Positions 1-11,689 of a DNA stretch of 64,000 nucleotides are shown here, piece by piece. The position numbers and the translations under genes are program-made. The DNA is from Capitulum mitella (lineage: Eukaryota; Arthropoda; Thecostraca; Pollicipedomorpha; Pollicipedidae). The stretch spans positions 31,219,904 through 31,283,903 of the forward strand of contig CP099839.1 in NCBI GenBank assembly GCA_030062745.1. Direction: 5' to 3'. Position 1 is the first letter of the stretch, and each line of letters opens with the position of its first letter. The notes beneath the pieces were generated by a model. That model worked only from the letters and a program-made list of their open reading frames with translations. It was not told the origin of the DNA and did no database searches.

Positions 1-508
1 ATTTAAACGAATTCGTAACGGGATGCGTTTTCCGTTCGTCGTCAGAACCCCTTCGCCCATTTTCGTCATGAATGCGTCCTGTGTATCCCACCATATGGTC
101 ATATGTTCTAACGTAGGTTCCGCAGTGGACGCTATGATGTGAATTTTGCTTGATTTCTTTTTCAGCCGCCATCCTGCGGGCGATGACAGGCTCTCCGCAT
201 ATCACCATTACGGCTCTGAAAACTGCGGAGCCGATCACGATGGCCAATGGAACTGTCACCTTGGAGGACGTGGTCTCTAGCGAATACTCTAACGTGCAAG
301 ACGGCCTCTTGATGTGGACTGTAGCTCACTCACTGTTCGCGCGAGCGCCGTGAAACAGGTGAACCCGCTCCTACATTTTGTGCAGCGCACCTGTCTCGGC
401 GTAAAAGACAACCAAAGCGTTACGTGTCGCAAGCAGGGACAAAAGCTTGCTGGCATTCTCGGCCTGCTGAAATGACTTGAGTGCCTTGTGCGACGGGCCA
501 GGAGCCCT
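1..508. other. Intergenic, nothing recognised
   Basis: No coding signature, repeat family or RNA gene was seen here. The short open frames have no recognisable domain. Confidence 0.4.
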
Positions 509-625
509 GCGGTGTTTTGATGTCGGGACGCGGGACATTCTAGACCGGGACGAGTCGTGTCCGCGGTGTTTTGATCTGGGCACGTGGGGACGTTCTAGAC
601 CGGAACAAGTCGTGCCGGCGGTGAC
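509..625. repeat. 54/55-bp tandem duplication
   Basis: Two adjacent units begin GCGGTGTTTTGAT at 509 and 563, and a third starts at 618 but stops after a few bases. Each unit contains a TTCTAGACCGG core followed by a CAAGTCGTG or CGAGTCGTG segment. The units differ at several positions, so the duplication is not recent. Confidence 0.7.
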
Positions 626-854
626 CATGCCAGTTTTCGTTTTAAGTTCGACGTTACGTTCTGATGTGAGATGTTTTCATGTTGAATGAAGTGCTATGCT
701 AAAATGCCGTCCAATAATACATATTTCATGAAGGAATGCCGTGTGGTACGATCGGCTGTTTAAATGAAGATTATAGCGTAAGCTAGTACGAAGTGAAACC
801 CTCCGCTGGGCTATATGTAGACTACTTATGAGCTTCCGTTCAGATCAGAGCGAG

Positions 855-990
855 TTTCAGCTGAGACCAGCCACTCGATTTGGAGGTACCTGTCCCACTT
901 TCAGCTGAGATCAGCCACCAGTTTGAGCTGAGTCCAGCTACTGGTTTGGGTGAGACCAGTCACTAGTTTCAGCTGAGACTTACAACGAGC
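855..990. repeat. Short degenerate tandem repeat with CAGCTGAGACCAG core
   Basis: Four to five imperfect units of about 30 bp carry variants of TTTCAGCTGAGACCAGCCAC. The flanks to either side, to about 1619, show no gene or known repeat. The stretch at 1130-1320 is GC-rich. Confidence 0.6.
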
Positions 991-1619
991 TTGAGTGAAA
1001 AGGTCTCACTTGAAACCAGCAGAAGGTATCAAAACGTGTTGTCGAAACGGAATGGGGAAAATGAGACCATTAGACGGTCTCTGAAACCTATAGACTCTTG
1101 TTTTTTTCAGTGTACTTCGCGAGCTGCACCGAATGTTCGCGGCCGGCGGACCGGCCGTCCTCGGTGCGTTAACGAATTCGACATTCCAGCGGCGAAGGGC
1201 GCCGCTGCTGGGCCATGAATTCTAATCGAGCCGATTGAGGGGTCGTCAGGGCCGCCGGCAGGGCGAGCGACCCGCGGCCGGTCCCGTTCGCCGGCCTGGT
1301 GCGGTCTCACCGACCGGCCCTCGTGATTTCGCCGTCAACCATGCGACCATCGTACCCGACGTGCTTTGAGACGTGCCGCTTGCAACACGCCGTGTTGTGT
1401 TGTTCACCGTTCTCTGAGCGCCGCGTGGGATGACAAGATTAACATTTCCACGATTGCCTACGGTTTCGACGTTTCAGCGCCCATACCGCCGCTGCTTCAT
1501 GTAACATGTAACCCTGCTTAGATCACTGTCGTACATAAATGCCGATGGAATCAATTATGTGTTCCGCACGATCGCTGTGAAACTTGCTATCACTGACGTG
1601 GCAGTAGCGTTAAACACGG

Positions 1620-2843
1620 TACTTGCCCGCGCCCGACTGGAGGAGGGGGACAGTTGACTGCCCCCCTCTAACTCACGAACGGTTGGTTGCACGATAAAAT
1701 AAGCAAACCGATTGAAAGGTCGTGAAGAGTGGAGCTCGAAACTGGTCTCGTTTTTAGTTTTGAATAATATGTAAGCCATTTACGCCCTATACATGTTTTC
1801 TCATAGCCGACTGCATGAGACCGAGAAACGGCCTGGAGCTAATTAAATAGAAATAAATCACAGCCGTTTAATAGGAACGGCTGTGACTAATTACGTCTAG
1901 GTAAAAGTACCAACGCGCAGGTAAAGGTCCGCAGATGCCCATACATGTCTAATTTTTCTGATTTGTTCAATATGCACGCGGAAACGTTGAGATAAAGACA
2001 CGACGATTTTCGCACCGCTACAAGGGGGGCGCCATAGACGAACGCGGTAAAAAAAATGGCGGGAACTAATTTTAGCGTTCTTTTATTTTCGCGATATGTG
2101 CCTTTCCAAATGTTGTTTGTTGATTCTGGTGGTTCCTGTGATGGTTTCTCGTGCTTATGTTGGAAGCAATCGGTAGTTATCAGTCTACACAATTGGAGCT
2201 TTATTCGCGAGAGCCCATTCATGTTAAAAATTCGCATTTTTTCAAACCTTTTGATCTTGGTAGAATTCGCAGCTGGCTGGGCCAGTTCTGCCATTTTCTA
2301 CCCGATCTGAGTCACATATCGTCGATTTTGATGGCAGTGCATTTTAACTCATAACAGTTATTCATGACCTGACCTCAGATCAGTGGTCGGAGGTCACTGA
2401 AACCTTGCCCATTGATGTAAACTGGATGTCCGGATCTCCCCATTCTCAAAATGTTACGAGAAATCCGTCAATTTTCGAAAAAAAGACGACTTAAGTTGAA
2501 AACGGGCATGGGCTTAGGTCAATGACCAGGACATTTCCGATAAATCCAAAATACCAGATTTGTTGCATTTATCGAAATCTCTAATCCCTAGAAGTTCCAT
2601 TGTGGTATTAAGTTTCGCGGAAAAGTTACAGGGCGCTGAGCTTTTTTGGACATAGATCCATTTGACCTGGCCTAGGTCAGACACCTTACTTGACATGAGG
2701 TGAAAAGTTGGATACAGGGTGGAAATATGGTCAGGCAAAAGGCACACAAAGTTTCGTGGCGCTGCGTTTTTTCGTTCTCTCGCAATATTGGAATAACCTC
2801 AGGGAGGCCTTCAACCGCCTCCCCCCAGTCGGAGGCGGGCTAA
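1620..2843 (-). mobile_element. Family 2 TTAA element (piggyBac-like MITE), copy i
   Basis: About 1.2 kb, aligned by eye with the copies at 21488-22686 and 57927-59146 but inverted. It holds the family's landmarks: the CCCGACTGGAGG end, the GGTTGGTTGCACGAT segment, and the internal block with GACCTAGGTCAG-like half-sites. The outer TTAA is preserved on the left (1620-1623) and changed to CTAA on the right. There is no coding capacity, so this is a non-autonomous element. Confidence 0.7.
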
Positions 2844-3576
2844 TCTGGCTGAGCGCAGGAGCCCGGCTTTCATAACCACCCTTTTCACATCACAGGGCGT
2901 AATAAACGCCGAACGGCGGGCAACACCTGGACTAGACACTAAATTGCAGGTGTCTACATCTGGAAACGTAACTCGTCTAACAGCGCACGAAAGAAGCTAT
3001 TATAAAACCACGTGACCGGATGCTTAGTTCAAAACCGAGCTAATTACCTCAGCCCGCTACTGTCACCGACCATACAGTCAACACTGAGTTAATTTCGCCA
3101 CTGCGCCGTCAGATGCGGGTGACCGCATCCTCTTTTTTCTTTGTCTGGAGACGGCCACTGGCAGATGCTTGACTAATAGTAGGGTACATATGTGTCATCG
3201 TGATTTCGTGAGTACTGTTATCAACTTTCCGAAACGCAAAGGTGTGACGAAAAAAATGAATAAGCGACTCGAGTAAATCTTGGCCTCAGACAGAACGCTT
3301 GGATACAGACTTTGAAAAAACATCAGTAAAAATGACCGGAAAAGTGAGGATGAAGCCGATATTGTATTATCTCGATGTGCGATGTGGCACTTGTGCCCTT
3401 ATGTTCTCGATAGCGAGGTCCATGGATGCGTTTTCTTAAAAGATTGACCAGAAATATAGCTTGTGGCTAAGCCTCATGCCATGCTCGAATCAGATGCAAC
3501 CCCCTAAGCAAGTTTCCAGCCTGGAAAAGCCTGGAGAAGTCAGAGCGGCATTGAATCGCAGTGCCAATGGTCTCAC
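2844..3576. other. Intergenic, nothing recognised
   Basis: No gene, repeat family or RNA signature is visible. The segment separates a family 2 element from the possible exon at 3577-3666. Confidence 0.4.
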
Positions 3577-3666
3577 CGCTTCCCGCCCCCAAGGTGGCCG
3601 TCGTCGTTCCCGCAGGGCACCAGCCGATCTTGGCAGACCCGGGAGCACCACTGGAGCCGCTCGGTC
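3577..3666 (-). CDS. Possible internal exon of the secreted-protein gene
   Basis: Inferred exon, 90 nt. On the minus strand an AG acceptor lies at 3668-3667 and a GTGAGA donor follows 3577. Joined after the exon at 5055-5125, it stays open in the phase left by that exon and also ends in the same phase. The peptide is cysteine-bearing and hydrophilic, with CSRVC and VPCGNDDGH segments. The polypyrimidine tract is weak, and other frames through this GC-rich patch are also open, so the link to the signal-peptide exon is only a suggestion. I do not recognise the family. Confidence 0.22.
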
Positions 3667-3789
3667 CTGTCGGCAGCGAACTGCGAGTCAACGGCGGGAG
3701 GGGAACCGAGAGCTGCGCAGGCCGGAGCCAGTTTCAGCTCTGTTCCCTCGGCGAATGGAGAGGACAGAAGCACTGTCGTAGGTGCCGAT

Positions 3790-5054
3790 GCCAAGACCTG
3801 GGCCCAGTCTCACGACATGACTACTATTCCGTTTTGCCGTATGTACATGGTATTCAGTCGTACCAACTGTCGCAAGTGCGTAAGCGTGCCTGTCAAGGTA
3901 CGACAGACAGAGATGTCATACGTGCGGGAGTTTTTCCCCGCCTTTGGCGTACGTGTGACGTCAGTCTGCCGTACATACTGCGAATAGCCGTAAATACGTG
4001 TTTGCCGGGCCCGCCACCGCACATCGGCTCTGAAAGCAATCTGAAAGTATGAAAAGGTGCTTGGGATACTTTGCGTGGGAAGTGATAGACGTTTAAGATA
4101 AAGATGAAGCAGCCGGAGACAAGAATCGAAGGAATTCCAATGTCTTCCGTCCCAGAACCGATAATGATGAAGATCTTTCACCAGAGAAGCTAAAGTGAGA
4201 TTAACCCCATTCCGTGGAGGTGTGCTGGAGGGAGGGGCACGTTCTGCCCTCCTGTTTTTCGCTCGCCATTCCCGGACTTTTGGGAACTGCTTCACGAAAT
4301 GTGGTGAACTTTTCTAAATATGCTTTTTCACATATCGTGACAAAATTTTCACAATTTGCCCCCCACCAGAGGCATGTACAGAGACGGTTCCAGGACGCGT
4401 TTTTTGGGACGCATATTTGAGGAATATCACGCTTTCTGGAGATCGCGCACTTCGACGTGATCATGTACTATTTTTATGTCTTTCGTAATGTCACGATCAG
4501 TTCAAATGATTGAAATACTTGTAACCTGTACGTTTCAAGTATTTTAAAGGAAAATGCCGGGCATTGGCGGATCCAGGGACGAAAAAAAGCATCTATATCT
4601 GTTTACTGGAAGGAATTTACGGCTCATTGTATTAATTATAACTTCAGATCCTACCGTCCCGACTATACGGGACACTTCAGCAAGACACTCGTCACCCAAC
4701 TGGCCACCTAGTGCTCCACCATGATTTTCGATGTTATTAGCCTACTACGAACTGCGATAGCATGAATACCATTTGTATGATTTTGGTGGGTCCCAAGCTG
4801 TGCCATTATTTTGTTATTTTAAAACAAGGTCTATATTCCTGAAATAGTAGAAAAAAAACTGACTCGCAAACAATTAGGAGAAAACGACGCTATTGCTCAA
4901 CAGACCCCATCAGCTCTGACCGCGCTCACCATCTGACCGTTCGGGATGGCAGCGGGCCGCGACAGACGACCGTCACTCGCCACGTGGCGCCGGACCACTG
5001 CGGCACACTTGTCACGGGCCCGGGCGCGTCACCTCTGCTCTCCGCATCACTCAC
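3790..5054. other. Intron or intergenic DNA with an old family 1 remnant
   Basis: The part around 4262-4420 is a decayed plus-oriented piece of the family 1 TTAA element: GCTTCACGAAA, then CGTGACAAAATTT, then TTTTTTGGGACGCAT in the family order. The rest shows no gene. If 5055-5125 and 3577-3666 belong to one gene, this is its first intron. Confidence 0.45.
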
Positions 5055-5125
5055 CGCTGGGTTGGCCGGACGCCCGCCGCGTCTGACACGACCAGCATCA
5101 GCAGCCAGGCGACGACGGGCCGCAT
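5055..5125 (-). CDS. First coding exon of a predicted secreted protein
   Basis: On the minus strand an ATG at 5125-5123 opens 23 codons that read as a classic signal peptide: a Met-Arg start, a hydrophobic core (VVAWLLMLVVS), then small residues (DAAG). The frame runs into CAGCG followed by GTGAGT, a perfect splice donor, at 5054-5049, leaving the exon in phase 2. The combination of signal peptide and consensus donor in the same frame supports a real first exon rather than a chance open frame. Upstream sequence is very GC-rich, with an ATTGGCT (CCAAT) motif near 5403-5409 that could belong to the promoter. Downstream exons are uncertain; 3577-3666 is the best candidate. Product unknown. A chance frame in GC-rich DNA is the main alternative. 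Confidence 0.5.
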
Positions 5126-6471
5126 CGTCGCCGCCGAGAGCTCCGGCCTGCACCAGCCGCCAGCGGCGGTAGAGCGGCCGTCGCCTGCCGCCGAGCTGAC
5201 GGCCTCTCCAAAAGAGGGACGCCTGGTCTGCCGACCCCGGCTGGCCAGGGACCGGCGTGCCGCCTGCACCGAGCCCGGACCAATGTCCAGGTACCGCGCC
5301 GCGACGGCAGACAGCGGGCGCCCGGCCACTTCCGAGACTGGCTAGATGAGTTGTGGGGACCCGCGGACTACCCTGACGGGCTGACCAAATACGCGGTTGC
5401 TGAGCCAATGAAAACAATGCTGACCAGTGCTGGCTAGGCTGGCACGAGGGTGTAGGCCACGAGTCGAGAGCTCCCCACGGAAGCTGGTCAGGTACCTGGC
5501 CAATCCGGTCTTGAGATCGCGTCTGCTTGGTGCTGTCAGGCCCACCACAGCCACCGACAATGGTATCTAACCAGTGCAATAAGCCACCGACAGTCACCAG
5601 TCTCACTCCCTCGCCTCAGCCGCAGTCCTGTGTACGGCCCGAGGCCACGGGTCGGTTGGTCTCGTCACAACGCTTCAGGCACCATAAGCTTGGAAGCTCC
5701 CCTTCGATCGGTCACGTCTGTTCGGTAACCCTTCGCTGCGCCGCACTCCGTCCAGCACGACCCCACGGGGCACGGTGACCCCAGCGCGCAACTGCGGCAG
5801 GCCAGCCAAGGAGAGGGTCCCGGCGCTGTCCGCTGGTGGCGCCCCCTCGGCCAGAGCGCGGTGCTCCCCGGCTGGGTAGCGTCATCGCTGGCGATTGAAA
5901 TGGTTCGGCGGCCGGCGGCGAGCGCCGCACAAGGGGCGGGCTCTCTGCGCGGCCCCAGGACTGCCGACTGTGGCGGTGCGGGCTGACACCGCGGCAACCA
6001 ACGCACAGAGCTGACCCGCCAGCCTGGGGCGACAGGCGCAGATAGCTGGCGAAGGCCGCCGAGAGCATGCAAACTCGGTGGCGGCTACAGCACGCACGGT
6101 GTCGAAGTTTTTGCAGCGCCTTCCGGCCGCCAAGCCGTGCGCCCCGGCATCCAGCGGCGGATAGCCGACGAACAAACAGCTCGCGCCGCCCCCCACCTGA
6201 CATGTAATATCCTCGTCACGACACGGTGGCACAGCACCGCGTGATCCGCCGGCCAGACGCACCGCCTCCGGGCCACAGAGAGGGCACGCGACCACGCCCG
6301 ATTAATCAGTCGGGATCCCGGCCACTGCCTGGAGATGCAACAATTTCTAAGCATGGCTCGTTGTTACCTGAAGGGGTTTTATGCCTGTTGACGGCATTTT
6401 AGGCGATAGCTTTACGGTCAAAGACATGCGTTTTATGTTAAAATATAGAAAATTGGAGGGTCAAGAATTTA
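5126..6471. other. GC- and CpG-rich block
   Basis: This stretch is strikingly GC-rich (notably 5130-5340 and 5780-6320) compared with its surroundings and full of CpG. Long overlapping open frames appear on both strands, as expected from GC-rich DNA without stops, and none shows a recognisable domain. It lies immediately upstream of the minus-strand signal-peptide exon, so a CpG-rich promoter and 5' UTR is the simplest reading. Confidence 0.45.
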
Positions 6472-9400
6472 CAGCTGAGGATTCGGATTCGCATGATTCG
6501 AATATTAGGCCGGATATTCGGATTCGGCAATTTTTTACTCTTGATTTCAAGATTAGAGTATTCGGCAAATATTCGGTGACCACTTTTTCATGGAAATATT
6601 CGCGGAATATTTGAATGTCAGCTGACCATTCGAATACTCTTGAATTCCGGGGCAGGATCTGAAGAAAAATAGATGTCAGATTATATATAACCAGGCTAAA
6701 TGCTAACTGGAGCATTGCTATCATGTCTATGGCTTCTTTACACACGGCTGAGAACAAAGCACAGCAGTGGCACTGAGACATGCTCCGCCCCTCCCCACTA
6801 TGCCTCTGTTTTGTGTCTCATGTTTCGTGTGGCGACGCGTAGCCCTGCAAGTAATCTGGCGCCGCGACTGGCAGAAGCGCCGAGTCGGGATCAGTCAGTG
6901 AGTGGAGACTGGCGGTACAGGAATGCCATTTACATCGTTCACTATAGGAAACGACCAACAGAAAAATCCGCTAAGGCTAATGCATCCGTGGGAAAATTGC
7001 CGTGCTTCCAAACATTAAAAGGAAGCATGCGCGCAATGGACTTGTGCACCTATGCTGATTTCCCATGCGAAAAATATATAGCAATTTTCATAGCATACGT
7101 ATAGCGCAAAATGTACCGCGACAGCGAAGTAGTGTCATCGAGTAGTGGAGGACAGATACCGCTCCATCCTCAGAAGCTTGACATTGTCTTGACATCGTTC
7201 TTGACATTGTCTTATGTGTTCAGCCTGAGCTTGATTGGCTTGGTTAGCAGTCCGTACGGTGACTGTGAGTGCATCCATTTCCGGTGGCTATTGTTTGTGA
7301 ATTTAATCAAAGTGTTTTGTTAGGACGCTTTTCAAGCAGATTTCGAGCTAACCAGAACTTGTTTCAGGGGTTCGGGATTCTGATCCCTAGGTCCGATTAC
7401 GTAATTCCGAATTAACGATACAGTTCTATAGCTTGAGTTCAAGGTGCGACCGTTGTCAACTAACCGTTTTCATCTCAGATTCAACGAGTGCTCCACATTC
7501 ACGCGCTCTTTTCTTCGGTCCCTGCGACATGGGAAGTTGGTGAAATTCATAGATATTTGGCTTGTCGAGTGCGTTAAAACACGCGTCTTCATGATGGCTG
7601 CATGAAAATCATGACAACATAAAATCTGTTCTCGTTTTTCAGAGATTCGAAAAGACTAATTTGAGGCTTTTGTCTTTACAAAATGGGGAAAGAAACAGCG
7701 TAAGCTCGTCACCGCAAAAACACCGGCAGGAACTGGGCTTGGGAGCATGTTGGTTTTGTTCCTGAATCAGACGTCGCAGATGAAACGAAAGTGACATGCA
7801 AAATGTGTATAAAAACGCCGAGCTATGAACAAATGACAACAAAGCTGGTTGATCATGCAATGAAACATCCAAAGCTAAAACAAAGGTCTGAAAAAGCAGA
7901 AACTAGCCAGGTTTCCAAGCTTTTGTCGCAATTCTCGGCACCCGATAAAAACCATCCAAATAAATTGGAAAGATATCCTCAGAAATAGAAGGATGCTGCT
8001 GGTGCAATGGCGCAATGACGAAGTGGATCTGTCGAAAAACTGGCCCACAGACATTGCTGAGGACTATGTTTTTCGTGATTTCTGCTCACGTGTTTGTCCC
8101 GAATAAGGAATTCTTCATCGCACAATAGTAGCCAACCACATTGACGAGTTGCTTGAATCCGAGGCTGAACGCCTGGAGGCTGACCTGAAAGAATGTTGGG
8201 ACGATGGAAGCAACAACTGATGGATGGTCCAGCAATAGCGCTGCTAGGCTTGTGAACATTAATATTCACCACGTGGACGAGGACTGGGAGGTGAAGTCCT
8301 TAACTCTCGGCATGAAGTAAATGAAAGAATCATTACTGCAAACAATGATAGGGCTAAGACAAGGAAGGTGGAAGACGAATTTGAAGTGAAGGACAGAGTG
8401 TTTGTTAACGTGACGGAGAATGAGAACAAAATGAGAGCAGCGTACCCTTCTCCAGGAAAGAATGCAGGCTCATCTGATTTAATCAACGGTCAGCCATGGA
8501 CTAAAAGCGAGCCCTGTTATAGTCACCATGATTGATAGGTGAGAAAATAGCCAAGAAATCGCAAAAAACTATGACACGAAGTATGAGTCGGGGAACAACA
8601 GAAAAATTCGGGGCCTGAAAACCCAGTAACTGAAAAACCCATAACTCAAGCCGACGAAATTCAGCTGGTCTCTGAAGACAAGGCAAGTGGCCCGAACGAG
8701 CCACGGCACGTTACCTCTAAAAGCACAGGCTAATGAACGTGCAATGCGTTAACGACTGCTTGCGCGAGATCGGAGAGTCGTCACTCGTGATTGGCGAAAA
8801 AGAATCCGAACGAACCGACAAATTGGTCACTTCTAGAACCATTCGAGGAGTCCACGGTCCTGCTGGGAGGAGGGAAGTGTGAAACGGCTTCAGTTATCCC
8901 GCCACTGGTCAAATAGCCTGACAAACAGCACGAGCAAGAAAGGAAAAAGAAAGGGTGTTCGAAAATCCAAAGAACGAGATTGAAAGCATCCTTTCACGAG
9001 CGCCGGAACTCCGCTGCAGTTGGGGGAAGGGCAAAGAAGCATTTCGGGTCAATTCTTTCCAGTCAACGCCCGTAAGGGCAATATTGAATTTCAGAAAAGC
9101 TGTCCCTTCCCCCCCCCCCCCGCTTCTCGCGCCCTTTTACCCCTTCCAGCGCGGCGGTCACGGTAGCTGCAAGAACGGAATCTGCGCAAAAGACAGTGAA
9201 AAGGAGGCATCTTATGATGGAATCATCCTCTAGTTCAGAGGGCGATGCCAGAGGCCAACTTGGAATGGAAATATTCAGGTTCCAGCAAGAAAAGCTTCGA
9301 AAAGACGCATCTCCAATGCAGTGGTAAAAGACATATCAGCCCGGCTTTCACAGACTGGCGCCGCTGGCAGGGAAGTATGTGGCGGCTCCAGCTTGCAGCA

Positions 9401-10326
9401 CGCCTGCAGAGCGCGTGCTTTCGCGGGCAGGCTTTGTGCTCAACAGCTGTCGGCTGGCCCTGGGAAAAGATCGATTCACTGCGATCCTCTTCCTTTCCGA
9501 CAAAGCGTAAAACACGGCATGATTGTAGCCAAGTGATGTGGTAATACATGATCGTTTTCCTAATGCTGTTTGTTACCCCTGAATCGATTCACAACGCCTG
9601 CGCGGCCCAAAACTGAAGCTGGACCTGCAGCACCACAATGTCCTCCCACAATGTAACAGCTAGCATCGGATTTTCTAGTATTGTTTGCAAAAATTTTGTT
9701 ATTTTTGAACATGTTATATTTAACGCGATTTTGAATACGGCTACTTGTTGTCTTTAAACAAAACAATGAACCGTATGCATAGACCGCTCACAAAAAAAAC
9801 TGCATTCTGGCGCTGACGCTGCAATTAACTTATTGCGCTGGTTACAGCGAGTACGAAATTCCAAACGAAGTCTAGTTCCTGTCCTAATGCTGTCTTGAGC
9901 TGCTGAGTCGGGAAGCAGGTCAAACGATTCCTGTCAAATGTAGGCCTTTTTACTTACTGATATCTCACTGAATTCATTTCGTTTCTTTGTTTTAATATGA
10001 CAGTTTCGAAGGACCACCACCGTAACGGCTTGACGACATGCTCCTTTGACGGCCTATCAGAGCGCCCTCTGCCGCTGACGCCATGCCCCTTCCCCCCGCA
10101 CTGGTGGCGGCCGGCCGCTGTCCGCGGAATGACCGGCGCCGGCCGCTGCTTTAAAGTGCCGTCATTTATTCATGTGACTGTGAATCAATCTGATTACTAC
10201 ATATTGTCCCGATCGTGCCTTTTGGGACAAAATAAGACCAACTTCAAAGGATTCGAATATTCAATCCCAATATTCGAATGCACCCACCTGAATAATGGAC
10301 CCAGAATCCATCCGAACCTTCAGCTG
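6472..10326 (+). mobile_element. hAT transposon, decayed (hAT-1)
   Basis: About 3.85 kb. The ends are inverted: CAGCTGAGGATTCGGAT at 6472 and, read from the other strand, CAGCTGAAGGTTCGGAT ending at 10326. Inside both ends lie clusters of ATTCGAATATT and GGATATTCGG motifs (6475-6655 and 10245-10385), the usual subterminal repeats to which hAT transposases bind. The interior carries a BED zinc finger and a hAT dimerisation domain in the right order. The 8-bp flanks do not match, so the target-site duplication is lost or the boundaries are slightly off. Confidence 0.75.
7712..9511 (+). pseudogene. hAT transposase remnant (BED finger and hAT dimerisation domain)
   Basis: Two diagnostic domains survive in one strand and order. 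At about 7737-7875 a BED-type zinc finger reads W...H then CKMC and ends HAMKHP, that is C-x2-C ... H-x3-H. At about 9349-9511 the hAT C-terminal dimerisation domain reads PLAGKYVAAP, STPAERVLSRAG, then ALGKDRFTAILFLSD, which is the family's conserved block ending before a stop. Between them are several stops and frame changes (for example TAG at 7986), so no full transposase can be made. The RNase H-like catalytic residues cannot be placed with confidence. It lies inside the inverted ends of hAT-1 and was presumably its own transposase. Confidence 0.75.
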
Positions 10327-11060
10327 TAGTCCAGATGCCTCCCTCGGATCTCCAGTCATAGAGCCGAATATTGCAATGGATAGCCAAATGCCAATTACGC
10401 TGGGAAATTCCTCTCTTAGGTAAGATTGCATGCATTATCAGGTAAGCACGTTAAGTTTTATGATTGATTCATGTCACTATTGCGGTAAGATGAAAGGTTT
10501 TTGATGTCTGCCCCGTGAACCCCAATTAGGCGTTTAACTTCACTTTATATGTCGTTCTACGTAACGCCATTGCGATGGTTTTCCGGAACTAATCTGCACC
10601 TGCCTTCCGTACCTAACTGTTAACTCCTACCACGTCCAGTCACTCATAACATTCCGATTCTGCTTAGCTGTGTCGTTTTTCCGCATTTGCACATAACAAA
10701 CGTGATTGAAACTTAATTTATTCCACAAATGTTACAAACCCAACAAGTGAACATAAGTTCAAGTGAAGCATGGGAAATAAAACGAAAAATGCCGCCACAC
10801 ACGCGCTGCGAGTAAATCTAGCGTTGAAAAATGTCCGGTAAAACTATCGCCACCAGCATTCCATTGCACATCGTAAAACAAACAAAAGCACAATACAAAC
10901 AACTGCACACACCTGGTGCGTAAGACATCACGCAAAACATAAAACGGCGAAAGACGGAGGAAGATTGCTGCTGTTGTCAGCCGGACCAGGCGGCACCTCC
11001 TGTCACTCCCAGCAACCACAACTTCGAATTTTATCCGCCGCGTGCCACCATCGTTCACCT
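10327..11060. other. Intergenic and nanos 3' UTR
   Basis: The right part, roughly 10717-11060, is the likely 3' untranslated region of nanos on the minus strand. The left part shows no gene. Confidence 0.5.
10717..10722 (-). terminator. Polyadenylation signal AATAAA for nanos
   Basis: TTTATT on the plus strand is AATAAA on the minus strand, about 340 nt downstream of the nanos stop codon. Position and orientation fit a poly(A) signal. Not proven by transcript data. Confidence 0.45.
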
Positions 11061-11219
11061 TCAGTAATGCACGGTTTTCCGAATCATCCGAGGCACGGCG
11101 GGCTTGCACAGGGTTCGCTGAGGACAGTACTTGATGGTATGCGCGTTGTCTCCGCCAGCACCGCATGATGGGCAAGTGTACGCACGAAGAACTGGGCAGC
11201 GAACAATCCCATTCTGATC
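11061..11219 (-). CDS. nanos: nanos, last coding exon (second half of the zinc finger)
   Basis: The exon follows a CTCCCACGCAG acceptor (AG at 11221-11220) and starts in phase 0 with Asp-Gln-Asn-Gly. It supplies the last cysteine of the first CCHC finger and the whole second finger: [25 protein letters not shown]. Spacings are exactly those of nanos (C-x2-C-x7-H-x4-C for the second finger). The stop is TGA at 11063-11061, 52 residues into the exon, after a short basic tail. Nanos binds RNA with Pumilio and recruits deadenylase to silence maternal and germline messages, acting in the cytoplasm of germ cells. Confidence 0.9.
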   Translation of the reverse strand, partial: DQNGIVRCPVLRAYTCPSCGAGGDNAHTIKYCPQRTLCKPAVPRMIRKTVHY

Positions 11220-11483
11220 CTGCGTGGGAGAAAAACGATATTTTATTAGCAACAATGCTATACGTGCGCACCCACATGACTGCACTGGTATCAGCACAAT
11301 CCTAAGGATGTTCGAGGTAACGACTGGCGCGGAAACATTTATCGTTCACGTTCATGCTAATAAAAAAACATTTTCCTGCTTTTAGAAAATGTTCAGTAGT
11401 TCTCGACACCTCACGCGCAGATCACACACGTGCCAAATCTGCAGCGTTCAGAGAACACCAAGAAGACGGCGACCATGCCTGAC

Positions 11484-11689
11484 CTTGAGAATGTGGCTGC
11501 AGTAGAACTGAGCCATCTCGCCGTTGTTCTTGCAGAAGACGCACAGCTCGGGCAGAGGCTTCTTGGCCCGGCGGCGGGATTCGAGCAGCGGCCGACCCAC
11601 CAGCCGGACGCTGTCAATCTCCAGCTCCGGAGAGAACTCGCTCTCGCGGCCGTTCTGACGAAATTCGGCCAGGATAGCCTCCACGTCGT
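11484..11689 (-). CDS. nanos: nanos, exon with the first half of the zinc finger
   Basis: The frame ends CVFCKNNGEMAQFYCSHILK, the start of the nanos first finger (C-x2-C-x12-H), immediately followed by an AAG/GTCAGG donor at 11484/11483. Joined to the exon at 11061-11219 it gives C-x2-C-x12-H-x10-C, the exact nanos spacing. The likely acceptor is CTGCAG with AG at 11691-11690, preceded by CTAAC and CTGAC branch-like sequences; the exon then begins two bases into a codon. Upstream of the finger lie about 45 charged residues. The N-terminal exon, which normally carries the CNOT1-binding motif, was not found in the window to the right, so the gene model is incomplete at its 5' end. Confidence 0.88.

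Noticed and set aside
3810-4295. 161-codon minus-strand frame
   Set aside because: Overlaps an old family 1 remnant and has no domain or splice support.
5665-6295. Overlapping minus-strand frames in the GC-rich block
   Set aside because: Several frames are open at once and none shows a motif, which is typical of GC-rich non-coding DNA.
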